From Limimaricola variabilis (GTDB lineage Bacteria; Pseudomonadota; Alphaproteobacteria; Rhodobacterales; Rhodobacteraceae), in NCBI RefSeq assembly GCF_014195545.1, contig NZ_JACIBX010000004.1, positions 176,312 through 240,311 on the forward strand: 64,000 nt of DNA. The letters run 5' to 3'. The position numbers and the translations under genes were made by a program. Below the pieces are notes generated by a model that worked only from the letters and a program-made list of their open reading frames with translations, was not told the DNA's origin and searched no databases. Positions within the stretch are counted from its first letter, which is position 1, and the number at the start of each line of letters is the position of its first letter. Below, piece by piece: positions 53,459 to 61,387 of the stretch.

Positions 53459-53828
53459 TGAGGTGCTCCCCGATCCCTGGACAGGATCTGGCGCCTTCTA
53501 AGCTACTCTTAGCTCCTGCTGATCGGGTTGGATGGTGGGGTTTCTCTGCCAGTAGACCACTGCCGGCGGCTGGCCGCCATGGGCGGAATGCGGGCGCTTT
53601 CGATTATAGAAATCGATCCAGTTCCTGAGCCCGGCCCGTGCCTCCGAGCCGGTCTCCCAGGCGTGCAGGTAGACGCACTCGTATTTCAAGGTGCGCCAAA
53701 GCCGCTCGATGAAGATGTTGTCGAGGTAGCGTCCTTTTCCGTCCATCGAGATGCGGACGCCGGCGCGTCTGAGCAGGTCGGTCCAGGCGAAGGACGTGAA
53801 CTGGCTGCCCTGGACGCCCTTCTGTTTG

Positions 53829-54908
53829 TCAAGCGGCGATGCCGGTGGCGTTGATCTGCTTCTGACGCTGCATGATCACGCCGTAGACCTCGCGTGCGAT
53901 GTAGCGCTTCAGGGTGCGAATGGCCTCAAGCTTGGAATGGCCCTCGGCAACGCGGCGAGCGACATAGGCCTCGGTCCGGTCATCCGTTCTCAAGCGTCCG
54001 ATGGCGATGATGTGCAAGGCACTGTTCGCGGCCCGGTCTCCGCCCCGGTTCAGGCGGTGCCGGACGGTCTTCCCCGACGAGGCAGGGACAGGGCTGACGC
54101 CGCAGAGTGCCGCGAAGCTGGCTTCCGATCTCAAACGCTCGGGATTGTCCCCTGCGGTAAGAAGCAGCTGGCCTGCGCTGTTCTGACCGATCGAATTTCG
54201 AGCCAAGAGCTCGGGCGCCAACTCGTTGACGATGGCGCCGATCATCACGTCCAGATCGGCGATCTCGTCGTGCAGTTCCAGATACCGCCGGGCCAGGGAC
54301 TTCAAACTGATCCGGTAGGCAGCTTCGAGGTCACGGTAAGTGGTGAGGTCGGGCCGCAGCGCCGCGAGCGTCCGGATCAGCTGCATCCGCGTCATCTGAC
54401 GAAGCTGATCGCGCAATCCGTCCGGTGCCGCGATGATCGTGTTCTGGATCATCTGCAAGGCGATGCGGCGCGCATTGACTGCCGTTTTCCTGCAAACCCT
54501 TAGAACCCTGAGAGCTTCCACCATCCCGTCACGGCTGCGAGGCGTCACAGTGCGGTGGCCTGCGAATGCGGCATGCGCAGCGTTCTGCGCGTCCAAATCA
54601 TCGTTCTTGCCACGCTTGCGGCGATCATGGCGGTCCGGCGCCGTGACCTCCATCACCTCGATGCCGGCCGCTTGCATGAAGCGCAGCAGCCCCGCCCCGT
54701 AGCTGCCCGTCGACTCGATGCCAACGCGCACCGGCCTGCCGAACGAGCGCATCCAGGCAAGCATCTGGCGATAGCCTTGGCGTGTGGTGGGAAAGCTGCG
54801 CGTGCCAAGAACCCGATCACGCTCATCGACGACAGCGGCAACGTGGAGGTCCTTGTGGGTGTCGACACCGCCAGTGACGTCGGCGGTCAGGCTCGTGTGG
54901 TTGTCCAT
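53829..54908 (-). CDS. IS110-family DEDD transposase (IS110 group)
   Basis: This 359-residue recombinase has the DEDD domain (GGVDTHKDLHVAAVVD, VGIESTGSYGAGLL, KRGKNDDLDAQNAAHAA) and the C-terminal domain (LLLTAGDNPERLRSEASFAALCGVSP, VPASSGKT with Ser, RLNRGGDRAANSALH). The sequence group is clearly different from the transposase at 38375. All catalytic residues are present. Start 54908 is the ATG next to the non-coding leader. Confidence 0.93.
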   Translation of the reverse strand: MDNHTSLTADVTGGVDTHKDLHVAAVVDERDRVLGTRSFPTTRQGYRQMLAWMRSFGRPVRVGIESTGSYGAGLLRFMQAAGIEVMEVTAPDRHDRRKRGKNDDLDAQNAAHAAFAGHRTVTPRSRDGMVEALRVLRVCRKTAVNARRIALQMIQNTIIAAPDGLRDQLRQMTRMQLIRTLAALRPDLTTYRDLEAAYRISLKSLARRYLELHDEIADLDVMIGAIVNELAPELLARNSIGQNSAGQLLLTAGDNPERLRSEASFAALCGVSPVPASSGKTVRHRLNRGGDRAANSALHIIAIGRLRTDDRTEAYVARRVAEGHSKLEAIRTLKRYIAREVYGVIMQRQKQINATGIAA

Positions 54909-55190
54909 GGCTCAGATCCCGGATTGCGTTGAGCTGCTGGCGCCGCCGCAGACCGATGCATGGACAGGACAGTCACGAGACCAGTGAGGTCAGGCCCTTC
55001 TCGGGTCACAGGCAATGGCCGAGGCAGAGCCTCACCGCAGGGCGCTCCCGGGCGGCCGACAGGTCCAGGGAAAGACACGCCGGTCGATCTGAGTGCGGGT
55101 CAGGCCGCACCGAGGCACCTTGCGGCGCCAGTCTACCGGGGGCGATCAGTATTTGAGTCAGACCACCCGAGAACTGACAACCATCTTCTG
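54909..55190 (-). ncRNA. Candidate bridge RNA region of the IS110-group element
   Basis: This non-coding left end lies upstream of the transposase, where IS110-group bridge RNAs are encoded. On the transposase strand it contains AATACTGATC (complement of 55144-55153), identical to the 10 bases of the uninterrupted IS3 target that cross the insertion point. It begins about 40 bases inside the element. RNA ends and fold were not determined. Confidence 0.6.
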
Positions 55191-55738
55191 ACTATCAGTA
55201 TTCATGATCTCGGGCAAGCCGAACCGCTGAATCGCTTCGGTCAGCGCCTCGACACAGAACTCGGCCTCCATCGTGTTCGACAGGCGCCAGGCCAGCACTT
55301 TTCGGGTGTGCCAATCCATGATCGCCACGAGATAAAGGAAGCCGCGCCGCATGGGGAGATAGGTGATGTCGGCGCACCAGACTTGGTTGGGCCGCTCCAC
55401 GCGCAACCCCCTCAGCAGGTATGGGTATCGCTTGTGCCCCTTGGCAGGCTTGCTGGTGTTGGGTTTCTGGTAGATCGGCATGAGGCCCATGCGCCGCATC
55501 AGCCGCCGCACCCGCTTGTCGTTCACCGCGTGGCCCTCGTTGCGCAGATGCCGGGCCATCTGCCGCACGCCGTAGAACGGCGTTTCGAGAAGCTGCTCGT
55601 CGATCAGCCGCATGAGGTCGAGGTTCAGCTCGGTCTCCCCGGCTGGCCGGTAGTAGAACGACGACCGCGAGAGCGACAGCAGCCGGCACTGCCGCCCCAC
55701 GGACAGGGTCGGATGGTCTCGCTCGATCATGCCGCGCC

Positions 55739-56032
55739 TCACGTCCCGCCCCAAGGCTTGAGCTTTCTGGACAAAAAATCGTTGGCGACCGCCAGCTCGC
55801 CAATCTTGGCATGCAGCTCCTTCACCTGCGTCTCGTCGACTTCGGGCGTCTTCTTCCCGCCCCGCTCGAAGACCCCTGAAGCGCCCTCGAGCAGAGCCCG
55901 CTTCCACTGATGGATCAGCGTGGGATGCACCCCGAACCGGCTCGCCAGCTCGGCGGCCGTCTGTTCGCCTTTCAAAGCTTCCAGCGCGACCTTGGCCTTG
56001 AAAGCAGGCGCGTGCTGCTTGCGTTTCGACAT
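55739..56032 (-). CDS. IS3 OrfA (helix-turn-helix protein)
   Basis: These 97 residues form a typical IS3 OrfA: KRKQHAPAFKAKVALEALKGEQTAAELASRFGVHPTLIHQWKRALLEG with helix-turn-helix, then a leucine-zipper-like stretch. The C-terminus runs into a run of six T on the coding strand (A6 at 55773-55778 on the + strand), where a -1 frameshift would make the OrfAB fusion. The gene is intact, but OrfB is broken. Confidence 0.9.
   Translation of the reverse strand: MSKRKQHAPAFKAKVALEALKGEQTAAELASRFGVHPTLIHQWKRALLEGASGVFERGGKKTPEVDETQVKELHAKIGELAVANDFLSRKLKPWGGT
55773..55778 (-). promoter_or_regulatory. Probable -1 programmed frameshift site (OrfA to OrfB)
   Basis: Six T in a row on the coding strand lie where the OrfA and OrfB frames overlap. 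Reading OrfA as DFLSRKL and OrfB as RFFVQKA across this run fits the standard IS3 frameshift arrangement. Confidence 0.5.
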
Positions 56033-56112
56033 CTCTGATCTCCTCGTCGGTGAAGATCAGCAGACAGCAAATCGTAGCTTACGTCAGTGCCCTGAAACCG
56101 GGGAGCACCTCA

Positions 56113-56458
56113 GCTCACTCGATTTGACCGGCACCGTGCGCATCGACGGCCTCATGGCTGCTTCGACGATGGCCTCGGCATCATTCGCGTCGTTTTTCTG
56201 GCGCTTCACGAACGGCTTCACGTAGATCGGCGGGATCAGCCGAACCTCGTGGCCCATGGCGTTCAATGCTCGAGCCCAATGATGCGAGGTCGCGCAGGCC
56301 TCCATCGCCACGACGCAAGGCTCGATCTGCGACATGATCGATAGGAAGCGCAAGCGCGCGACCCGCTTTTTCATGACAGCTCGGCCCTCACGGTCCGCAG
56401 CGTGCAGTTGGAAGACGTTCTTGGCCAGATCGACCCCGACTATGGTAATCTTCTCCAT
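56113..56458 (-). pseudogene. IS110-family transposase, N-terminal fragment
   Basis: About 115 residues remain: EKITIVGVDLAKNVFQLHA, CVVAMEACATSHHWARAL, PPIYVKPFVKRQKNDANDAEAIVEAA, up to VPVKSSE. The coding sequence is cut exactly at the IS3 terminal repeat (56112). The rest of the gene is not found on the other side of the IS3 element. It is a third, different IS110-family lineage in the window. Confidence 0.88.
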
Positions 56459-56536
56459 GGATGCCTCCTCCCTTGTGGCGATTTCAACATCACCACCTTG
56501 GCACATCGATGCCGTCGGGCGGGGGTGTCCACCCCA

Positions 56537-56722
56537 TCAGAACTGGATCGCACCTTTGGAGAAGACCGGGGGCCGTCCCGGCCGTCCCTCGTGCGGCGCG
56601 AGCCACGTCATCTCCCGGTCCAGCCAGATCAGCAGAGAGCCACGCTTGCGCAGCGCCGCGTTGTAAGCAGACCAGTTTGTCGTGTGATAGCGGGCAGACA
56701 TGGGCTTCGTCATGCCACCCAC
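56537..56722 (-). pseudogene. IS5-family transposase, N-terminal fragment
   Basis: About 60 residues match the start of IS5/IS427-type transposases (TTNWSAYNAALRKRGSLLIWLDREMTW, GRPPVFSKGAIQF). The frame ends near 56540, apparently where the third IS110-family element entered. Upstream DNA to about 56820 probably contains the old IS end. Confidence 0.75.
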
Positions 56723-56840
56723 CTAAGCGGCTGATCCGCTGTGTGAACCGTCGGGCCGGGAGTTCTGCAACAACGCCGCTCTGCACCTACATTCCCTTGG
56801 CCCGCAGCGCGATGACTCCAGTCTGAGTGCTCGGTCTTCC

Positions 56841-57473
56841 TCATCCATTGAACAATCTCAGGTCTGCGTATCGGCTCGACTGCAACACCTCCCGCATGTT
56901 CGGCAGATCGTTTTCCTCAAGCTTGCGGGTACGTTCGGCTGGTGCGAAGCTGGCCCAGCGGCGTTCGAGGCGATCGCGCAGTACCGGTTCGGGCACGTCG
57001 ATCATCACCGTCAGGTCGAACAGCGGCGCAAGCCGATCCCAGCCGGGGCGGTCCAGCAGAAGGTAATTGCCCTCGGCCAGAATCAGGCGCGTCTTGGCTT
57101 CGATCACGCGAGCACCCGCGCGGGCAATTTCGAGACTGCGGTCGAAGACCGGAACCACCACGTCGCGCCCGTCATCGGCAGCAAGGCGCGTCAGCATCGC
57201 GTGAAAGCCATCGACATCGAAGGTATGCGGCGCGCCCTTGCGCGGCCGATCGCCGCGTGCGTTGAGCAACATGTCATCGAAGTGATAGCCGTCCATCGGC
57301 AGGATCGCCGTTGCGCCGGGCGCGGTCACGGCTAGGCGGGTCATCAGCTCGTCGGCGACGTGGCTCTTGCCAGCGCCTGGGGGACCGGTCAGTGCCGCGA
57401 AGCAGCGCCGCGGTCCCCGTGCCATCGTCGAAAGCCGCTCGGACAGCGCTTCGATCGTGGTGGTTTTGGTCAT
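56841..57473 (-). CDS. frcK: FrcK-like nucleoside/sugar kinase (P-loop)
   Basis: This 210-residue cytoplasmic P-loop protein is related to uridine kinase and pantothenate kinase: Walker A TGPPGAGKS (residues about 29-37), PMDGYHFDD, KGAPHTFDVDGF, and LAEGNYLLLDRPGW, all typical of the FrcK/YggC-type putative kinases. In Sinorhizobium the frcK gene is next to the fructose importer genes frcBCA. Here a similar importer lies 4 kb away, with the dehydrogenase genes between. The substrate is probably a sugar or nucleoside but has not been shown for the family. Confidence 0.78.
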   Translation of the reverse strand: MTKTTTIEALSERLSTMARGPRRCFAALTGPPGAGKSHVADELMTRLAVTAPGATAILPMDGYHFDDMLLNARGDRPRKGAPHTFDVDGFHAMLTRLAADDGRDVVVPVFDRSLEIARAGARVIEAKTRLILAEGNYLLLDRPGWDRLAPLFDLTVMIDVPEPVLRDRLERRWASFAPAERTRKLEENDLPNMREVLQSSRYADLRLFNG

Positions 57474-57749
57474 GCCAACTCACTCCTCAGTCGTATTTGG
57501 TGTGGCAGGGTCTTCGATGGCCAGCTGTGGCGGCACTATGACGATCTCGCCCGCCTGGTCGATCCCCGCATCGAACCATTCGAAGCAGCGATCGATCAGT
57601 CTCTCAACGTATCACAGGCCTGAACTACCTATTCACCGATCCCCAGGCCGACACGGCCCAGCGAAACTTGCAGCGGCTCGGTCTCGCAGAAGGCGGGGCC
57701 GTCGGAGGGCTGAAGTTGATGCTTGGCAACAGTGCCTGGACCTGACCGT
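57474..57749. other. Gap with a possible C-terminal gene fragment
   Basis: This 276-base gap has a protein-like run on the + strand (GLNYLFTDPQADTAQRNLQ, ending LMLGNSAWT) from about 57620 to 57745 without a start. It looks like the tail of a lost gene. No family could be named. Confidence 0.3.
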
Positions 57750-58601
57750 CTATAGGCCAAGATCCAGAAGCGCCCGCCGCATGACCTCGGCATCGGCATC
57801 GATGCCGGTCCAGTGTTTCAGGCCGATCACCCCCTGACCGACGAGCATGCCCAGACCGTCCGCTGTCTTGCAGCCGCGCGCCTGCGCCGCCCTCAAGAGT
57901 TTCGTCAGCGGCGGATTGTGTATGCCGTCGGCCACGACCATGTCCGGCGTCAGGCTGTCGTGATCGATGTCCGGCGTGGCATCGACATCGGGGTAGAGAC
58001 CGACCGACGTGGCGTTGACGACAAGCCTGGTGCCCTGCGGGACACGGAAGCTGCCCTCCCAGGGCCGGTACTCCGCCGAGGCGGGGGTCCGGTCGTCGAT
58101 CAGTCGAACCACGGCCTCGCCGCGGGCGGGGCTGCGGTTGACTACGGTGATCTGGGAGACGCCCGCCAGTGCCATCTCGACCGCGACGGCCCGGGCCGCG
58201 CCGCCGGCGCCGAACAGCACCGCGCGCTGGCCCGACGGCTCGGTCACCTCGGACAACGCCCGGAGAAATCCCTTGCCGTCGGTATTCTCGCCGATCAGCC
58301 GCCCGTCCTCGTGCCGCACGACTGTGTTCACCGCCCCGATGATCTCCGCCGAGCGGCCCAGACCCTCCAGGTACTCGATGACCGCCACCTTATGCGGGAT
58401 CGAGCAGTTGAAGCCGCGCCAGCCCATTGCCCGCGCCCCTCGGACCGCGTCGCCGAGGTCCTGAGGTGCGACTTCGCAGTTGATGTAGCGCCAGTTCAGC
58501 CCGTGATAGCGGAATGCGGCCTCGATCATCGCAACGGTAGGGTTCTCGGCCGCGGGCATGGCGAAGGACCCGACCAATGGTTGCAGGAAATCATGCGGCA
58601 T
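57750..58601 (-). CDS. Shikimate dehydrogenase-family protein (AroE/YdiB-like)
   Basis: This 283-residue NAD(P)-dependent enzyme has FNCSIPHKVAV (residues about 64-74, with the catalytic Lys), IGAVNTVV, GENTDGKGFLRAL (catalytic Asp) and the nucleotide loop LFGAGGAARAVAV (about 129-141). The N-terminus lacks the usual SxSxSP substrate motif: it reads LQPLVGSFAMPAAENPTVAM instead, so the substrate may not be shikimate. Sitting next to a GMC oxidoreductase and a sugar importer, it is more likely a catabolic quinate, cyclitol or sugar dehydrogenase than the biosynthetic AroE. That is inference. Confidence 0.82.
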   Translation of the reverse strand: MPHDFLQPLVGSFAMPAAENPTVAMIEAAFRYHGLNWRYINCEVAPQDLGDAVRGARAMGWRGFNCSIPHKVAVIEYLEGLGRSAEIIGAVNTVVRHEDGRLIGENTDGKGFLRALSEVTEPSGQRAVLFGAGGAARAVAVEMALAGVSQITVVNRSPARGEAVVRLIDDRTPASAEYRPWEGSFRVPQGTRLVVNATSVGLYPDVDATPDIDHDSLTPDMVVADGIHNPPLTKLLRAAQARGCKTADGLGMLVGQGVIGLKHWTGIDADAEVMRRALLDLGL

Positions 58602-58616
58602 GGGGATGTCTCCGTG

Positions 58617-60149
58617 TCAGGCGGCCGTGGTGGCGGCAAAGGTCGAGGAAAGATGCGCACCGACCCGCAGCGCCTGGGCGGCCACGGTCAGCGCGGGATT
58701 GACGGCGGCCGAGGACGGGAAGCAGCCGGCATCGACGACGTAGAGGTTCGGATGATCATGCGCACGGCAGAACGGGTCGAGCGCCGAGCTGGCGGGGTCG
58801 GTGCCCATCCGGACGGTGCCGCATTGATGTGACGGCGCCTCGATGCCGAAGCTGTGGCGCAGCACGAGGGGAAAGCCGATCCGGCGTAGCAGCCCGCGGG
58901 CGTAACGCACGAACCGGTCATGCGCCTTGCGGTCGGCCGGGTGCCAGATCACCTCCGGCGTGCCGTCGGGCAGCAGCCGCACTCGGCTCGACGCCCGCGG
59001 CAGGTCTTCGGACATCACCAGCCAGTCGACGCTGTGGCGGCCCAGCCAGTCGGCCGCGGCGCGCGGCGTGCGCGGATAGGCAGCGCGGATCATCGGCCCC
59101 TTGATGTTGCCCAGCATCTGAATGTTGCCGCGCGCCAGCGGATCGCCCTCAATGCCGTGGTAGAAGTCGTTCACCGACAGGGTCTTGGGAAACTTCGTGT
59201 CATTGACCGTCCACGGCAGCACGCCCATCAGCCCGGTCAGATGGTGGTTCATCAGGTAGCGCCCGACCACGCCCGAGCGGTTGGCCAGCCCGTCGGGACA
59301 GCGCGCGCTGGCCGAGCGCAAGAGGATCAGCGCCGAATTGATCGCACCGGCGCTGAGCACGAAGAGCGGGGCCTCGATCCGGCTGGGTACACCGTGGTCC
59401 GTGATCTCGGCGGCGACGATCCTGCGCCCCTCGGCGTCGTGGATCAGCCGGGTCACCCTGACCTCGGTGCGGATCTCGACATTGGCGCGGCCGCGCAGCC
59501 GACCCAAGAGCCGGGTTTCGGCATCCCCCTTGGCGCCGAAGCGGCAGCCGAACGCATCGCAGGTGCCGCAGCGCCGGCAGGCGCCGCCGGGGCCGTAATC
59601 GACCGCGGACGGCATGGGGAACGGCGTCAATCCGGCACGCTCCAGCCTTTCGGTCATGCGCCGGATCAGCGGTTCGTGCGGCACCGGCGCGTGCTCGTAG
59701 CCGCTGCTGCGGGGCGGCTCGGTCGGATCGACCCCGGCCAGACCGCGGATGCCGAACAGCCGCTCGGCCTCGGCGTAATGCGGCTCGAGGTCGGAATAGC
59801 TGACCGGCCAGGCCGGGGAGGTCGCGTCCTCATGCGCCACCTCGTCGAAATCGCTTTCGCGAAAGCGGAACATGGCGGTGCCGTAGAACTTGGTGTGCCC
59901 GCCCAGGAAGTAATATTGCCCGGGGCGATAGCGGCGGCCGGAACCGTCCTGCCATTCCTCGGTGGTGCGATAGCGGTTTTGTACGAAAACGGCTTCGGCG
60001 TCGTTCAGGGCGGGTTCGTTCGGTAACGGCCCACCGCGTTCGAGGATCAGCACCCGCAGCCCCGCCTCGGCCAGCTTCAGCGCCACGGATCCGCCGCCGA
60101 CGCCGCTGCCGATCACCACGACATCGGGATTTTCCATCCGGCCCGGCAT
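58617..60149 (-). CDS. GMC-family FAD oxidoreductase
   Basis: This 510-residue flavoenzyme has an N-terminal FAD site (VVVIGSGVGGGSVALKLAEAGLRVLILERGG), a GGHTKFYGTAMFRFRESDF segment, a Cys cluster CRRCGTCDAFGCRFGAKGDAETRL, and C-terminal GTVRMGTDP and HPNLYVVDAGCFPSSAAVNPALTVAAQALR motifs with the catalytic His/Asn region. It resembles gluconate/sorbose-type dehydrogenases that oxidise sugars or polyols. ATG 60149 is preferred, with 60137 an alternative. It starts 15 bases upstream of the AroE-like gene and is divergent from the AraC regulator. Confidence 0.88.
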   Translation of the reverse strand: MPGRMENPDVVVIGSGVGGGSVALKLAEAGLRVLILERGGPLPNEPALNDAEAVFVQNRYRTTEEWQDGSGRRYRPGQYYFLGGHTKFYGTAMFRFRESDFDEVAHEDATSPAWPVSYSDLEPHYAEAERLFGIRGLAGVDPTEPPRSSGYEHAPVPHEPLIRRMTERLERAGLTPFPMPSAVDYGPGGACRRCGTCDAFGCRFGAKGDAETRLLGRLRGRANVEIRTEVRVTRLIHDAEGRRIVAAEITDHGVPSRIEAPLFVLSAGAINSALILLRSASARCPDGLANRSGVVGRYLMNHHLTGLMGVLPWTVNDTKFPKTLSVNDFYHGIEGDPLARGNIQMLGNIKGPMIRAAYPRTPRAAADWLGRHSVDWLVMSEDLPRASSRVRLLPDGTPEVIWHPADRKAHDRFVRYARGLLRRIGFPLVLRHSFGIEAPSHQCGTVRMGTDPASSALDPFCRAHDHPNLYVVDAGCFPSSAAVNPALTVAAQALRVGAHLSSTFAATTAA

Positions 60150-60167
60150 GTCCGACACCCCTCGCTC

Positions 60168-60179
60168 CCATTGCAATGG
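60168..60179. promoter_or_regulatory. Perfect 12-base palindrome in the divergent promoter region
   Basis: CCATTGCAATGG lies between the GMC oxidoreductase start (60149) and the AraC regulator start (60264). It is a plausible operator for this divergent pair. Confidence 0.4.
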
Positions 60180-60263
60180 CCAGATTACCGAGCCGCCCGG
60201 GACCGCACCATTCCCGACTCCGGCAGCTTCTTGTAGGATCACCGCATAATCGAGGAGGGCACC

Positions 60264-61175
60264 ATGCGGCCGTGGTTCGAAAAGGTGACGATTCCGGAGG
60301 GCCAGTCCTGCCTGGTCTACGACCGGCGGCTGCCGGAGTTCGCCTTCAACTGGCATCACCACCCGGAATACGAGCTGACGCTGACCCTCGGCGGGCACGG
60401 CACGCGCTTCGTGGGCGGCGACGTGGCGCCCTATGCCGATGGCGACCTGGCGCTGATCGGTCCCGATCTGCCGCATGCCTGGCAGTCGCATCACCTGGCC
60501 AAGGGCGCCACGGAACACTGCGCCATCATCTGCTGGTTCACCGCCGACTGGGCGCGCGACCTCCTCGCGCTGATGCCCGAGCTCGGCGCCATCGGCGCGC
60601 TACTGGGCGAGGCCTCGCAGGGCGTACATTTCGGCCCGGCGACGGCAGCGGCGCTGCGGAGCCGGATGCTCCGGCTCTGCGACCGGCCGCAGGCCGAGCG
60701 CGCGCTTGAACTGACCGGCCTGCTGCTGAATCTCGCCGCCGCCCCCGACCGCCGCACGCTTTCGCCGGGTGCCATGGACGCGGCCGAGATGTCCCGAGAC
60801 CGCCGCCGGATGGAGCGGGTGCTGGCCGATCTCCATGTGCGCTTCGACCAGCCGATCCGTCTCGCGCCGCTCTGCGAGACCGCACATCTGTCCGAAAGCC
60901 AGCTTCAGCGCATCTTCAAGCGCAGCACCGGGCTGTCGATTAGCGAATACGTCACCCGCCTGCGGGTCGGTCGGGCCTCGGCGCTGCTCAACCGCACCGA
61001 CCTGCCGATGGCCTCCATCGCCGAAAGATGCGGCTTTCACGACGCTGCCCACTTCGCGCGGACATTCCGCACCACCACCGGGCGCACGCCGACCAGCTAT
61101 CGCCGGGAGTTCCATGCCCCGGGGCCAGCAATTCCAACTGGAGCGTTTCCGATGCAGCGCGGAACGGCCGGGTAA
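60264..61175 (+). CDS. AraC-family transcriptional regulator
   Basis: This 303-residue regulator has an N-terminal cupin sensor domain (FNWHHHPEYELTLTLGGHGTRFVGG) and a C-terminal double helix-turn-helix (LAPLCETAHLSESQLQRIFKRSTGLSISEYVTRLRVGRASALL, IASIAERCGFHDAAHFARTFR as the family pattern). GAGGAGGG precedes the ATG. Position and orientation suggest control of the divergent GMC/AroE genes and possibly of the frc importer in response to the imported sugar. Confidence 0.92.
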   Translation: MRPWFEKVTIPEGQSCLVYDRRLPEFAFNWHHHPEYELTLTLGGHGTRFVGGDVAPYADGDLALIGPDLPHAWQSHHLAKGATEHCAIICWFTADWARDLLALMPELGAIGALLGEASQGVHFGPATAAALRSRMLRLCDRPQAERALELTGLLLNLAAAPDRRTLSPGAMDAAEMSRDRRRMERVLADLHVRFDQPIRLAPLCETAHLSESQLQRIFKRSTGLSISEYVTRLRVGRASALLNRTDLPMASIAERCGFHDAAHFARTFRTTTGRTPTSYRREFHAPGPAIPTGAFPMQRGTAG

Positions 61176-61387
61176 GGGGCTGCCTCGGAACTAAAAGGCC
61201 CCTTGGTTCGTGGGCGTGTTCTTCGCCAATCTGGAGACAAAGAGGCAATTGCTGAGCAGCAACAGATTCAACGACGAGTTCAAGCAGGACGCAAGCGTGC
61301 TCGGGGTGTCACGGCCCGATCAGCTTTCCCGTCACGCTGGATCGAATAGCGCGGTCAGTGCATCTGGGCGGTCCGCAACGCCATTCG

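Larger units (their letters stand above)
53813..55193 (-). mobile_element. IS110-family element, IS110 group, inserted in IS3 OrfB
   Basis: The 1,381-bp element is bounded by the broken OrfB codons. The transposase stop is only about 16 bases from one end, while about 285 non-coding bases lie upstream of the transposase at the other end. This is the layout of the IS110 group proper. No terminal inverted repeats were seen, as expected. The element looks intact and is the youngest layer of the nest. Confidence 0.88.
53498..55739 (-). pseudogene. IS3 OrfB (DDE transposase), split by an IS110-type element
   Basis: The N-terminal part lies at 55194-55739 (SRSSFYYRPAGE, YGVRQMARHLRNEGHAVN, VWCADITYLPMRRGFLYLVAIMDWHTRKVLAW, up to EIMNTD). 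The C-terminal part lies at 53498-53812 (GSQFTSFAWTDLL, ISMDGKGRYLDNIFIERLWRTLKYECVYL, FYNRKRPHSAHGG). The conserved string NTDQGSQFTS is restored when 53813-55193 is removed. The DDE residues are therefore split between halves, and the gene cannot work. Confidence 0.92.
53459..56112 (-). mobile_element. IS3-family element, interrupted by an IS110-type element
   Basis: The terminal inverted repeats match over 14 bases: TGAGGTGCTCCCCG at 53459-53472 and its complement at 56099-56112. Without the nested element the IS3 copy is 1,273 bp, a normal size. Its right end cuts an IS110 transposase gene in mid-codon. The left flank (GTG) does not match the right flank (GCT), so no target duplication is visible; adjacent DNA was probably deleted or rearranged after insertion. 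Confidence 0.88.

Noticed and set aside
58920..60026. Plus-strand frame opposite the GMC oxidoreductase
   Set aside because: Antisense shadow of a gene with clear FAD and GMC motifs.
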